This document shows positions 43,059-52,330 of a stretch of DNA of 64,000 nucleotides, in pieces (position 1 is the stretch's first letter; each line of letters begins with the position of its first letter). The DNA lies in assembly GCA_036383515.1 (NCBI GenBank), contig DASVOE010000122.1, forward strand, positions 1 to 64,000, given 5' to 3'. Below the pieces are notes generated by a model. It was not told where the DNA came from and ran no database searches. It saw nothing but the letters and a program-made list of their open reading frames with translations. This DNA is from CADEDV01 sp036383515. GTDB taxonomy: Bacteria > Bacteroidota > Bacteroidia > Chitinophagales > Chitinophagaceae. The position numbers were made by a program, and so were the translations under genes.

Positions 43059-44042
43059 TTATTTTTTTCGCAGAGAGCCAGGTGTAGCATTAAAATATTT
43101 TTTGAATGCGGTCAAAAAATTTTGCATAGAAGTATACCCGGTTAGCCTGGCGATTTCTTTTACCGGTTTATTTGTTTCAAGAACCATGACCCATGCTTTG
43201 TACATTTTGGCTTGCAACATAAACTGGAAGATGCCAGTTCCGAAAACCCGCTTGAAGCCACTCTTCAGCTTTGCTTCGTTTAATCCTACCTGCTGTGCCA
43301 CTTCACCAATGGTAAAATGTTTGCAGGTATTTTTTTGAATGATACTTCTTGCTTCGTAAAGGTTTTGCATATAAGTAGTATAATCTTTTCCGTTATGATT
43401 TTTTTGCATCAGTAGCAATAACAACAACTCTCTAATGAGAGTATCGTAATACAACCGGCGCACTGGTTCCTCGTAGGTGCATTCCAGTAACTCGTTAATA
43501 ATATAGGATACCTTGGAACTGATCCACCCATGTTCTTTTAATAGCAATACTGAGGAGGGCCCGGATACATGCTGTAAAAATTCATTTAAGTACGGAAATG
43601 TCTCCGCATACTGTTGCAGGATCTCCACCGGAAAATAGATGGTGAAGTTTTGGTACTCACCTGCCTGGTCAAAAAAGACAGTACCATCAACATCCGGTAG
43701 ATAAGCCATATTAAACTGCCCCTCTTTCAAATGCATATCGCCCATATTGTTTAGATGGTAGCGTATGTCGTTTTTCAATAAGATAAAAATGGAAAGCGAA
43801 GGGACATTTCGTTTGAAATGCAGTAAAGATGGGCTTTGGATGTGATAGATATTGTAATGAACAATAAAAGGACCTGTCTCTATTTCCTGAAACACTAACC
43901 TGCCATATTTACTTTCGGCATACTTTACCTTACTATCCACGACAAGCAAGTCCGAGAATTCCCTGGGCACCGTCTGTTGCAAATCAAGCAGTCCATCCGT
44001 ATCGGAGATGAGGTTAAATGCCATACACTGTGCTGTCATCAT
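43059..44042 (-). CDS. AraC-family regulator
   Basis: A 327-residue protein with an N-terminal sensor domain (about 1-220) and a C-terminal AraC double helix-turn-helix (about 232-325; FTIGEVAQQVGLNEAKLKSGFKRVFG and PVKEIARLTGYTSMQNFLTAFKKYFNATPGSLRKK). The layout resembles PchR-type regulators of iron or small-molecule uptake. It lies upstream of, and co-oriented with, the MauE and Cys-pair genes, and may control them. Confidence 0.86.
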   Translation of the reverse strand: MMTAQCMAFNLISDTDGLLDLQQTVPREFSDLLVVDSKVKYAESKYGRLVFQEIETGPFIVHYNIYHIQSPSLLHFKRNVPSLSIFILLKNDIRYHLNNMGDMHLKEGQFNMAYLPDVDGTVFFDQAGEYQNFTIYFPVEILQQYAETFPYLNEFLQHVSGPSSVLLLKEHGWISSKVSYIINELLECTYEEPVRRLYYDTLIRELLLLLLMQKNHNGKDYTTYMQNLYEARSIIQKNTCKHFTIGEVAQQVGLNEAKLKSGFKRVFGTGIFQFMLQAKMYKAWVMVLETNKPVKEIARLTGYTSMQNFLTAFKKYFNATPGSLRKK

Positions 44043-44146
44043 TCATTAGTTCTTTCAAAATGATTATAACCACAATCAAAGGATTACCTATGGGCAAACT
44101 TGTTTAAAGCGAGCATTAAATCTCGTAAAATTTATTAAGCCAGACA

Positions 44147-44162
44147 TACGTCTTTAGACGTA
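44147..44162. promoter_or_regulatory. perfect inverted repeat upstream of the AraC gene
   Basis: TACGTCT and AGACGTA, separated by TT, form a 7-bp inverted repeat about 105 bases before the AraC start. It could be an operator. No second copy was noticed elsewhere in the window. Confidence 0.4.
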
Positions 44163-44297
44163 TTTAAACAGATTCTTTTCTAAGTCTTTTAGCTTAAAAT
44201 TTGATTCAACTCCTTCGGATACAGCAGGAAGCGTCGTTATTGATCAAAGGAGGATTTACTTTCTTTCTCTTAGAATATTAATTTCGTTTTAGAAAAG

Positions 44298-44528
44298 TTA
44301 CAGATTATTGTAAATTTCAAGAATACGGTTATTATTTACCGGTTCCACTTTTTCTAATTGATGGCTGGCCAGGTTTTCATACACCTCTACATAAAAATCA
44401 GATATTTTGTAAATCGAAATTAACCTCATTCTTATTTTTTTTTTCATAACATTCCTGCCAAATTCCCTGAGTAATTTAAAGCGGGTATTAAGATTGAACT
44501 GGCAGAATTCTCCCCGTGTCAATTTCAT
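44298..44528 (-). CDS. small protein, unknown
   Basis: A 76-residue, basic, non-membrane frame (FKLLREFGRNVMKKKIRMRLISIYKISDFYVEVYENLASHQLEKV). The segment DFYVEVYEN recalls small hypothetical proteins widespread in Chitinophagaceae, where such short frames follow AraC or cyclic-peptide genes, but I cannot name a family. Codon use looks coding-like. It may or may not be a real gene. Confidence 0.45.
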   Translation of the reverse strand: MKLTRGEFCQFNLNTRFKLLREFGRNVMKKKIRMRLISIYKISDFYVEVYENLASHQLEKVEPVNNNRILEIYNNL

Positions 44529-44627
44529 TTAATCAACTTAAGTGAGTAAAAAAATATAATTAGTGGATAAAGAGAAGCATGGCTACGGTTTAAACGGACG
44601 ATGAAATGAAAATGATAATCCGGACGA

Positions 44628-47072
44628 TTATTTTGTTTGCCTCGAAAGGTTCATGGTAGCCAACGCTTCTGCATTGTAACTATCCCTGATCTGCATAAAT
44701 GCGTGAGTTGGATATGTGACTGCTCCTACCTTTTTCTTTTCGACAGTAGCTGAAAATCCTAAATGAATTTTTTTCTTTCCAAGCATTTTACCCCGCATGA
44801 CCAGTTGATAAAGCGCCTGTCTGTATATTTTATACTCCTTATTATAAGCATAATTCAAGCCAATAATCATAGGAATATAATTATCCCCGCCAGTATAACT
44901 AAATACTACACCTACTGTTTTTTTCAAACTCTTATCTGATTCCGGGCCTAACTTTAATGAAAGAATTTCCCAGCGTGGATCGTTGGCTAAATTGGCAAAA
45001 AGTTTCCTGGGTAAGGTGAATGTGTTTAATTCAAGACTGTTGTTTTTCACATTCTCATACAGCGAATACCAGTGATCAATATCTTTTTCCGTGGGATTGG
45101 TCTCAATACTGATTTCATATTTCTCCAGGTGTCTTTTTATATATTTTTTGAAATGTGTTTTCGAATTTTTCGATAAACCCTGGTAAAATACTTCTGCGTT
45201 ATCCCACGACAGATCGTTGACAATATTGTTATCAGGCATTGCTATTTTAAAAAATCCATTGTCAATGAGGAAACTCTCAAACTCACCATCAATATGTTGA
45301 AAATCCCGTAAAACAATACTGTTTGTATTGTATTTCTCCTGCAGCAAATTAACCTGATCGAAAAACAATCGCATGGCATCTTTCCAGAACGGAGAAGATT
45401 TGTCAATAAACAAATGTTCTCCTTCCGTTAACAGCGAACCGGTTGAAATTACTTTTGAAGTTAAATAGTATGGATCCCCTGCTCTTTTTAGCTCAACATT
45501 TTCCGAAACACCAGCAGGAGAAAGCATATCATCTTTCCACAATGCCGTTGTCAGAAAACCAGCTACCACCGGCCGGCTGGTGGCTATATCTTTTATAATA
45601 ACATAATCAAACTCCCAGTTATTTTCCGGAAGGTCGTTATGTTGAAACGTTTCTTCAAGCAGTTGTAATCCATTCCAGTCAAACGTTCCTTTGTTTGCAA
45701 AAAGCTCATTCCATTCTTTCTTTTCTATATCATTGATGCTTTTATAATGATAAACTTTAAGCGACAATGCCTGGTTAATAACAGAAGCAACTCCTTTATC
45801 AATTAATTCCTGCTCTGGCACCGGCATCCTGAATGCTTTATAAATGTCTTCATACGTTACACCTTCTTCTTTCAGTGCCTTTGGTAATTCATCCGCCATT
45901 GTCCGGATCATCTGCTCAATCTGCAAAAACGTATGAAGGCGGGTAATCGTAAACCGGATACCTGTGTTCTTCATCGGGACAGCCGGAAAAATACCAAGGT
46001 TAACATAGTAGCCTGCATCCAGCATACGGCGAACCATATTGTATCCGACTTTGGGCAGGTGTACACCAACGAAGAAAACAGCCGAATCATTTTCAGCAAT
46101 CACAGGCAGCCCGTATTTTTTGAGCACCAGGTTGGTGAATTTTATTCTTTCCCGCAGTTCCTCCTGCATATCGTAAATCTCACCAGTTAAATGAATTTTA
46201 GCAGCAGCAACAGCCGCACCCAATTGGGAGGGCTGAAGAGGACCTGATGTGATCAACGGGCCTCCGCAAGTCCGCACCTTTCTTGCCATTTCCTTATCAG
46301 GGTAAACCATTACGGCACCTCCTGTCGCAAACGCTTTTGCAAGGGAAGTAGCAAGCACCATTTTTGGATGAAACCGCCGCTTGTCGAGGACTGACCCCCT
46401 GCCATTTTTACCATGAATACTCATGCCATGTGCGTCATCTACATAAAAATGAAATTGCGGATAGGTATCCATCAACTGGTAAATTTCGTTTAGGGGAGCA
46501 GTATCTCCAAACATAGAATAAACACCATCAGCCAGGTACCAGATCTTCTGATATTTATCCCGGAGTGATTTGATCCTGTCTTCCAACAGGTCCATCCTGT
46601 TATGCCGCAGTACTTCGATATGGGTGCCCGCTGCAGCTAAAAGTTTTACCGCCGTATTTACCGAATTATGAACCTGCTGATCAGTGATGATAGCATCGCG
46701 GGAAGACATTAACACAGGTATATTGGCTATATGACCGAGTGTTGTGGTGGGAGTAACCACGCAAGGCGCTTCGAATAGCTGGTAAAACAGCTCTTCTAAT
46801 TCCCTGTATAAATTTATTGAAACATAGGCCCTGGATTCAGAAAATTGTGTTCCGTAATTATCTATAGCAGCTTTAGCGCCTTCTTTTAGCCGGGAATCAA
46901 ACTCCAGGCCCAGGTAACTGCATGAACCAAAATTGACAACTTTTTTCCCTTTCAGTATAATTTGATTGCCGTTGAGTTTAGTTTCATCCGTATACAGATG
47001 CAGGATACCTTTTCTCACACCATCCGATATGATCTGGTCGACTGTTTCGATAACTGCATTGTCCGATTTCAT
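44628..47072 (-). CDS. alpha-oxoamine synthase fused to a GNAT-type acyltransferase
   Basis: An 814-residue cytoplasmic protein. Residues about 35-405 are a PLP-dependent alpha-oxoamine synthase like AONS, KBL, SPT or CqsA: VNFGSCSYLGLE, VDDAHGMSIHG (Asp212/His215) and PLP lysine Lys246 in ATSLAKAFATGG, with a GGPLITSGPLQPSQLGAA segment. Residues about 430-810 are a GNAT-like domain (FEKKYIKRHL, then VVFSYTGGDNYIPMIIGLNYAYNK and a conserved KIHLGFSATVEKKKVGA end). The first half should condense an amino acid with an acyl-CoA or ACP; the second could N-acylate the product. The product is unknown; sphingolipid-like or sulfonolipid-like lipids are possible. It is divergent from a signalling operon. 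Confidence 0.83.
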   Translation of the reverse strand: MKSDNAVIETVDQIISDGVRKGILHLYTDETKLNGNQIILKGKKVVNFGSCSYLGLEFDSRLKEGAKAAIDNYGTQFSESRAYVSINLYRELEELFYQLFEAPCVVTPTTTLGHIANIPVLMSSRDAIITDQQVHNSVNTAVKLLAAAGTHIEVLRHNRMDLLEDRIKSLRDKYQKIWYLADGVYSMFGDTAPLNEIYQLMDTYPQFHFYVDDAHGMSIHGKNGRGSVLDKRRFHPKMVLATSLAKAFATGGAVMVYPDKEMARKVRTCGGPLITSGPLQPSQLGAAVAAAKIHLTGEIYDMQEELRERIKFTNLVLKKYGLPVIAENDSAVFFVGVHLPKVGYNMVRRMLDAGYYVNLGIFPAVPMKNTGIRFTITRLHTFLQIEQMIRTMADELPKALKEEGVTYEDIYKAFRMPVPEQELIDKGVASVINQALSLKVYHYKSINDIEKKEWNELFANKGTFDWNGLQLLEETFQHNDLPENNWEFDYVIIKDIATSRPVVAGFLTTALWKDDMLSPAGVSENVELKRAGDPYYLTSKVISTGSLLTEGEHLFIDKSSPFWKDAMRLFFDQVNLLQEKYNTNSIVLRDFQHIDGEFESFLIDNGFFKIAMPDNNIVNDLSWDNAEVFYQGLSKNSKTHFKKYIKRHLEKYEISIETNPTEKDIDHWYSLYENVKNNSLELNTFTLPRKLFANLANDPRWEILSLKLGPESDKSLKKTVGVVFSYTGGDNYIPMIIGLNYAYNKEYKIYRQALYQLVMRGKMLGKKKIHLGFSATVEKKKVGAVTYPTHAFMQIRDSYNAEALATMNLSRQTK

Positions 47073-47205
47073 GCGAAATAGATGTTTGTAATAAACTAAT
47101 ACAAACTTTAACTTTATCCGGGATTTACAACACCCGCTAAAAGACTGGTTTTATAAATTCTTTCTACGCTTTTCTACGTAGTAATGTGATTATATATCTT
47201 AGCTT

Positions 47206-47586
47206 ATGACAAAAACGCTTGATACACCCTATGTGTATTATGAATTGCAGGATGACCTGCTCATTGGCACATACAAGAAAGGTTTAAAAATTAATCTCGA
47301 CATTGCGAAAGAGATTGTAAAAACAAGACTGGAGTTTATTGACTATAAGCCGAAATTAACGTTAGCTCTTAACCAGGGAGTTATGAGCATGGACAAAAAA
47401 GCAAGGGATTATCTTTCATCTGATGAAGGGATTCGTGGGGCTATTGCAGGAGCTATTGTGTTGGATACCCCGTTTGGTTCTTTTCTTGGCAATTTCTATT
47501 TATCCGTAACAAAACCAAAAATACCTTTGCGAATCTTTTCAAAAAAAGAAACAGCAGTGAAATGGCTTCAGCAATTCAGAAAATAA
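47206..47586 (+). CDS. DUF7793-like small protein
   Basis: A 126-residue soluble protein with alternating beta-alpha pattern (VYYELQDDLLIGTYKKGLKINLDIAKEIVKTRLEFIDYKP...MDKKARDYLSSDEG). The shape is of STAS/SpoIIAA-like domains that act as protein-interaction modules in signalling. It starts 133 bases from the divergent oxoamine synthase and ends 9 bases before the histidine kinase gene, so it probably belongs to that pathway. Confidence 0.65.
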   Translation: MTKTLDTPYVYYELQDDLLIGTYKKGLKINLDIAKEIVKTRLEFIDYKPKLTLALNQGVMSMDKKARDYLSSDEGIRGAIAGAIVLDTPFGSFLGNFYLSVTKPKIPLRIFSKKETAVKWLQQFRK

Positions 47587-47595
47587 TCTTGTCCG

Positions 47596-48750
47596 ATGGA
47601 TAACCGGTTCAATAAAATACGAAGACTCTTAACTGCCTATTCACTTGGCTACTTTGATAAGAAACTGGCTGTGTCTTCACGCATGGATGAAGTAGACGCT
47701 TTCATTTCCGGAATAAATATGCTGGGTGAAGAATTGAAAGAAAAAACAATTTCCAGGGATTATTTCAATAATATCTTTGACTCGGTTTCTGATATGGTAT
47801 TTGTATTGGATAAACAGGGTAAAATAGAAAATATCAATAAGTCGGTAACCAACCATTTACAATATAGCCTGAGCTTTCTTACGGGGAAACCGATCAGTTA
47901 TTTGCTGAACAAATCGCAACCCGACTGGTTCAACACGGTTTTAAAAGATATAGGGGCATCCCGGATGTCCAGTTATGAGACAGTTTTTAAAACCAGGGAT
48001 AAACAGAATGTCCCTGTACTAATTTCTGTTTCATTCCTCGTTGACGGAAAAAATCAGAAAGGGAAAATACTTGTAACAGCTAAGGATATAGCTGCCCAGA
48101 AGAAAACACAAAATATTGTATTGAAAGCAATCATTGAAACGGAAGAAAAAGAAAGGACCCGGTTTGCAAAAGACATTCATGACAGCATAGGGCAGCAGCT
48201 TTCGGCGATAAAATTTTATATTGGAACTTCAGCAGATACTGTTGAAGATCCCAAACAGAAGTCGATCTTATTAAAAGCAAATGCGGCGTTGGTGGATGTG
48301 CAGGCCGATATGAGAAATATCTGCTTTAACATTATGCCTAAAAGCCTTGAATTTTTTGGATTGGTAAAGGCTGTTGAAGAATTATGTTCAAAAAATGAGC
48401 TTCTTAACCAGATAAAGATCACCGTTAAAGAATCTCGTCATTTCCCCAAGTTACCCGCTCAGCAAGGATTTGCACTTTTCAGGATCATACAGGAGTTTAT
48501 CAATAATGCGCTAAAACATAGCAAAGCCGATACGTTGCGGATTGAATTTACCTGCAGAAAAAAAACAGCCCTGGTAACTCTGCTTGATAACGGCATAGGC
48601 TTCGATTTACTGAAGCTGCGTAATCATGGAATGGGACTTAATAACGTAAGGTCCAGGATCCGGCCTTATAACGGTGAAGTAGATATTATAAGCGAGCCTG
48701 GAAAAGGCACCCGGTATGAAATTTCAATTCCAATGGAAAATAAACAATGA
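47596..48750 (+). CDS. PAS-containing histidine kinase (NarL-type, HisKA_3)
   Basis: A 384-residue soluble kinase with no membrane spans. A PAS domain at about 58-165 (DYFNNIFDSVSDMVFVLDKQGKIENINKSV) is followed by HisKA_3 with the phospho-acceptor His195 (RTRFAKDIHDSIGQQLSAIKF) and the HATPase domain (FRIIQEFINNALKHSKADTL, DNGIGFD, GMGLNNVRSRI). It should sense a cytoplasmic signal and phosphorylate the response regulator that follows by 4 bases. Confidence 0.9.
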   Translation: MDNRFNKIRRLLTAYSLGYFDKKLAVSSRMDEVDAFISGINMLGEELKEKTISRDYFNNIFDSVSDMVFVLDKQGKIENINKSVTNHLQYSLSFLTGKPISYLLNKSQPDWFNTVLKDIGASRMSSYETVFKTRDKQNVPVLISVSFLVDGKNQKGKILVTAKDIAAQKKTQNIVLKAIIETEEKERTRFAKDIHDSIGQQLSAIKFYIGTSADTVEDPKQKSILLKANAALVDVQADMRNICFNIMPKSLEFFGLVKAVEELCSKNELLNQIKITVKESRHFPKLPAQQGFALFRIIQEFINNALKHSKADTLRIEFTCRKKTALVTLLDNGIGFDLLKLRNHGMGLNNVRSRIRPYNGEVDIISEPGKGTRYEISIPMENKQ

Positions 48751-48754
48751 TAGT

Positions 48755-49414
48755 ATGGAAGTTCCTGTAAAGATAATCCGGTTATTAATTATTGACGATC
48801 ATCAAATGGTGCGGGATGGGATACGGGTCATGCTTGAATCAAGAGAAGATTTCCTCCGGTTTGAAATAGACGAAGCAGAGAATGGTGAAATAGCGATCCA
48901 GAAAATTTTGAAAAAAAACTTTGATATCGTTTTAATTGATTACCAGTTACCCGGAATGACAGGAACCGAAATACTGCAAAAAATACGTTTATACAGAGAT
49001 GATATCAAAGTGCTGGCCCTTTCCAATTATGACGAACTTTCTTATGTAAAGAGTATGATACATGAAGGAGCAAATGGATATATCCTGAAGAACATTGACC
49101 CTTCCCAGCTGATTAATGCCATTCAATCGGTGCTGGCCGGCACTCCTTACTATTCAAACGAGGTAGCTCTCAAACTGATTGATTCCGCTAAAAATGTTGA
49201 TCCACCTGAAAACATACAAAAGGGCGTATTAACGAAAAGAGAACAGGAAGTTTTGAAAATGATTGCCCTGGAAATGACCAATGACGAAATAGCGAAGTCT
49301 TTATTCATCAGTAAACGAACAGTCGATACGCATCGTCAAAATTTATTAAATAAACTCGGCGTAAAAAATACGGCAGGCCTTATCAAAGCTGCCTACGAAT
49401 TCAGGCTGCTATGA
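48755..49414 (+). CDS. LuxR/NarL-family response regulator
   Basis: About 219 residues from the ATG at 48755, directly after the kinase stop; an earlier in-frame start at 48716 overlaps the kinase. The receiver domain has phospho-acceptor Asp62 (IVLIDYQLPG), LLIIDDHQMVRDG acidic pocket and Lys in GYILKNIDPSQL. The HTH follows at about 150-215 (LTKREQEVLKMIALEMTNDEIAKSLFISKRTVDTHRQNLLNKLGVKNTAGL). Its stop overlaps the NamZ-like gene frame by 4 bases. Confidence 0.92.
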   Translation: MEVPVKIIRLLIIDDHQMVRDGIRVMLESREDFLRFEIDEAENGEIAIQKILKKNFDIVLIDYQLPGMTGTEILQKIRLYRDDIKVLALSNYDELSYVKSMIHEGANGYILKNIDPSQLINAIQSVLAGTPYYSNEVALKLIDSAKNVDPPENIQKGVLTKREQEVLKMIALEMTNDEIAKSLFISKRTVDTHRQNLLNKLGVKNTAGLIKAAYEFRLL

Positions 49415-49464
49415 TTTCCCGGGTAAACTATTTACCAAAATTCAAGAACAACAAAAATCACTAC

Positions 49465-50679
49465 ATGAAATTTTCACTCGCCCTTGTTTTTATCTTAAGC
49501 GTTTGTCTTATTCCTAAAAAACAACCCGATATCGTTGCTGTTGCCGGGAAGCGTCAATTAAAAACAGGCGCTGAACAAACAAATTTATACGTGCCTTACC
49601 TGAAAGGGAAAAGAGTAGCTATTCTCGCCAATCCTACTTCCGTCATCGGGAAAACTCATTTGGTTGATAGCCTGATGCATTTAGGAATTAATATCGTCAA
49701 AGTCTTTGGACCCGAGCATGGTTTTCGTGGTAAAGCCAGTGCCGGCGACGAAGTATCAGATGAGATCGATGCTGCTACAGGCATACCGATAATTTCCCTG
49801 TATGGTGCAAAGAACAAACCTACAAAATCTGATCTCGCCGATGTGGACATCCTGGTATATGACCTGCAGGATGTAGGTGTTCGCTTTTATACCAATATCA
49901 ATGCGCTATCGAGATTGATGGAATCCTGTTATGAAAATGGCAAAGAGTTGCTTATACTTGACCGCCCTAATCCCAATGGTTATTTAATTGACGGGCCTGT
50001 TTTAGATATGAAATACAGATCCGGTATCGGCATGTTTCCCATACCTATGTCGCATGGATTAACTGTTGGTGAGTTTGCACAAATGGCTAATGGCGAAGGC
50101 TGGCTTGCCAATAAAGTAAAATGCAATATTAAAATTATCCCGGTAGCCAATTACGATCATGATATGCGTTATACCCTGCCGGTAAGCCCTTCGCCCAACC
50201 TCAATACACAACAGGCGGTGCTCCTCTATCCTTCTACCTGCATGTTCGAAGGCATTTATATAAATCACGGGCGTGGCACTTATTTTCCCTTTACAGTATT
50301 GGGCAGCCCCGAACTGAAAGGCATTTATGATTTCTCCTACACGCCAACGGGTATTAAAGGAATGGCCGAAACCCCTTTATTCATGAACGAGGTTTGTTAT
50401 GGATTAGACCTGCGTAATTATGATACAGAGCTGTTGAGAAAAAGCAGGAAGATAAACCTGCAATGGATCATGGAATTGTATAAAGCACACCCTTATAAAG
50501 AAAAATTCTTCGATTCGAAACTGAGCAGGCAAATGAATAATATTGAGATACAGATCGGATCCGGTTTATTCCGCCAGCAGATCATCGACGGTATACCCGA
50601 GGCAGCAATACGGGCAAGCTGGGAACCGGGCTTAAGTGAATACAAAGTGATGCGAAAAAAATACCTGCTTTATCCTTAA
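49465..50679 (+). CDS. NamZ-like exo-beta-N-acetylmuramidase (DUF1343, GH171)
   Basis: About 404 residues from the ATG at 49465, which starts a signal peptide (MKFSLALVFILSVCLIPKK). The frame is open back to 49411, overlapping the response regulator. Family marks are RVAILANPTS, FGPEHGFRG, VDILVYDLQDVGVRFYTNINAL, LDRPNPNGYLIDGPVLD and PMSHGLTVGEFAQM. NamZ releases terminal MurNAc from peptidoglycan fragments in recycling. It is probably transcribed with the kinase/regulator pair. Confidence 0.9.
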   Translation: MKFSLALVFILSVCLIPKKQPDIVAVAGKRQLKTGAEQTNLYVPYLKGKRVAILANPTSVIGKTHLVDSLMHLGINIVKVFGPEHGFRGKASAGDEVSDEIDAATGIPIISLYGAKNKPTKSDLADVDILVYDLQDVGVRFYTNINALSRLMESCYENGKELLILDRPNPNGYLIDGPVLDMKYRSGIGMFPIPMSHGLTVGEFAQMANGEGWLANKVKCNIKIIPVANYDHDMRYTLPVSPSPNLNTQQAVLLYPSTCMFEGIYINHGRGTYFPFTVLGSPELKGIYDFSYTPTGIKGMAETPLFMNEVCYGLDLRNYDTELLRKSRKINLQWIMELYKAHPYKEKFFDSKLSRQMNNIEIQIGSGLFRQQIIDGIPEAAIRASWEPGLSEYKVMRKKYLLYP

Positions 50680-50782
50680 ATAATTATTTGCGCAAGTGAT
50701 CAACCCATTCCTTTCCCGAAATTGAAAAAGCAAAGGAGTGGGTTGGTCACAAATATTATCTCATAACAACAGCTATGTGTTG

Positions 50783-52330
50783 TTAATCCTGCGTAGTATA
50801 AGTAAAATTGATTTTATGAAAACCACCCGCATCTTTTACTACGATATAGCCGTTAGTTTTTGTTTTCAAATAAATGTATTGATCACCTGTTACATTCCCG
50901 GTATAATAACCAACTTTTAATGGGTCGCAAATAGCAAATCCCACGAAATTGAATATAGTAACGTTATCAAATTTTAATTCTTCAATTTGCCATGTTGGAT
51001 ACTCACTGATCACACAGTTCGTGAAATTAATAAAGAATTGTGGTGGAAAAGTACCCGGGCCCTTAATCAGGGCTGTACTTACCGTTGCAGTTGTCGGCGT
51101 ATATAAATTACGGGTATAAGAAATGGTATTGCTTGAAGTAATAAAGTTACTATTGGCATCACCCCAGTTCAAAGAAACCTTGATTGTCTGTGCCACACCC
51201 ACTGTAAATGCGGTGGGGTCCAGCGATAACTTTACCGAAGTCGTATTATCCGGATTAACAGTAGTTGTTACCAGCCCACTCGTCATCATGTTTGCCACGC
51301 CAGCAATATAATAGATTGAATTGCTAACATCAAACTGGTCCAGTGTATTATTGATCCACTGCACTATTACTTTATTATTTTCTTCTGTTACAGCAATAAC
51401 AGGATTGCCGGGTAATTTATAAGTGGTTGTAGAAAGCGTATTACTGGTTACAATAGCACCATACGGATCTTTAACACGTATAGCCACCGTATTTGCAGCA
51501 TTTTCGTTTAGCGCTTTGGCGATATAACTAAAAGTGCTGGCTGTATTTGGTATTGAAGGTATTGCTGCTTCAACATTGTTTTTAACCAGGAACCAGGTTA
51601 ACACATCATTATCGGCGTCGGTAACCTGCGTACCTGTGATGGATACATAAGAGAATCCATGTTTTACTTCTGAAATAGTAAACGCCGACGGAGCTGTATT
51701 GTCTTTTGTCTTATAGGTGGCCTGTTTTTCCCTGCTTTTACCATCAGGAGATTTTGCAATTACTTTTACCTGGTAATCTGTATTGGGTGATAAACCTGTT
51801 ATTGCATATTTTGTTTCAACAATGCTGCCTGCTTTAATCGTACCATTTACGTACACATCATAACTCACCGTTACATTATTGGGCAGGGTAGAAGCTGTCC
51901 AGGATATGAAAATACTTTTGTTCCATGCACTATCCATTTTTACTGTAAAATCAGAAGGAATGGGTGTATCGTTTGTAGAAAAACTAAAACTTGCCGTTGT
52001 TTTATTGCCTGCCGGATCACTTGCTGTTATTTTGCCGTTGTAGCTCGTGGCGACCGACAAGTTTTGAAGATTATAGGTGGTATTAGTTATTGCAGCAGCT
52101 ACTACCTGGTTATTTAATTCAATGGCATAAGATACAGCAGCATTCTCCGGGTCTTTTGCCTCTGTCCAATTAAGGGTGGCGCTGTTAATAGTGGTGTTTG
52201 TTACCGAAACGGTGAATGCCTGCGGGGCCTGGTTTTCTTCGCTGCTTTTACTACATGCTATTAAACTAAAAGATAAGATCGATAAGGCATAAAAAAGGGG
52301 AAGATATCCTTTAAAGGTCCTTGTGCTCAT
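50783..52330 (-). CDS. fibronectin type III lipoprotein
   Basis: A 515-residue surface or periplasmic lipoprotein (leader ending SLIAC at about residue 26). Three Ig/FN3-like repeats follow: about 37-120 (APQAFTVSVTNTTINSATLNWTEA), 125-208 (SWTASTLPNNVTVSYDVYVNG) and 210-300 (APSAFTISEVKHGFSYVSITG), then a beta-rich C-terminus. No catalytic motif is visible. It may bind carbohydrate or mediate adhesion. It stands alone on the minus strand. Confidence 0.8.
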   Translation of the reverse strand: MSTRTFKGYLPLFYALSILSFSLIACSKSSEENQAPQAFTVSVTNTTINSATLNWTEAKDPENAAVSYAIELNNQVVAAAITNTTYNLQNLSVATSYNGKITASDPAGNKTTASFSFSTNDTPIPSDFTVKMDSAWNKSIFISWTASTLPNNVTVSYDVYVNGTIKAGSIVETKYAITGLSPNTDYQVKVIAKSPDGKSREKQATYKTKDNTAPSAFTISEVKHGFSYVSITGTQVTDADNDVLTWFLVKNNVEAAIPSIPNTASTFSYIAKALNENAANTVAIRVKDPYGAIVTSNTLSTTTYKLPGNPVIAVTEENNKVIVQWINNTLDQFDVSNSIYYIAGVANMMTSGLVTTTVNPDNTTSVKLSLDPTAFTVGVAQTIKVSLNWGDANSNFITSSNTISYTRNLYTPTTATVSTALIKGPGTFPPQFFINFTNCVISEYPTWQIEELKFDNVTIFNFVGFAICDPLKVGYYTGNVTGDQYIYLKTKTNGYIVVKDAGGFHKINFTYTTQD

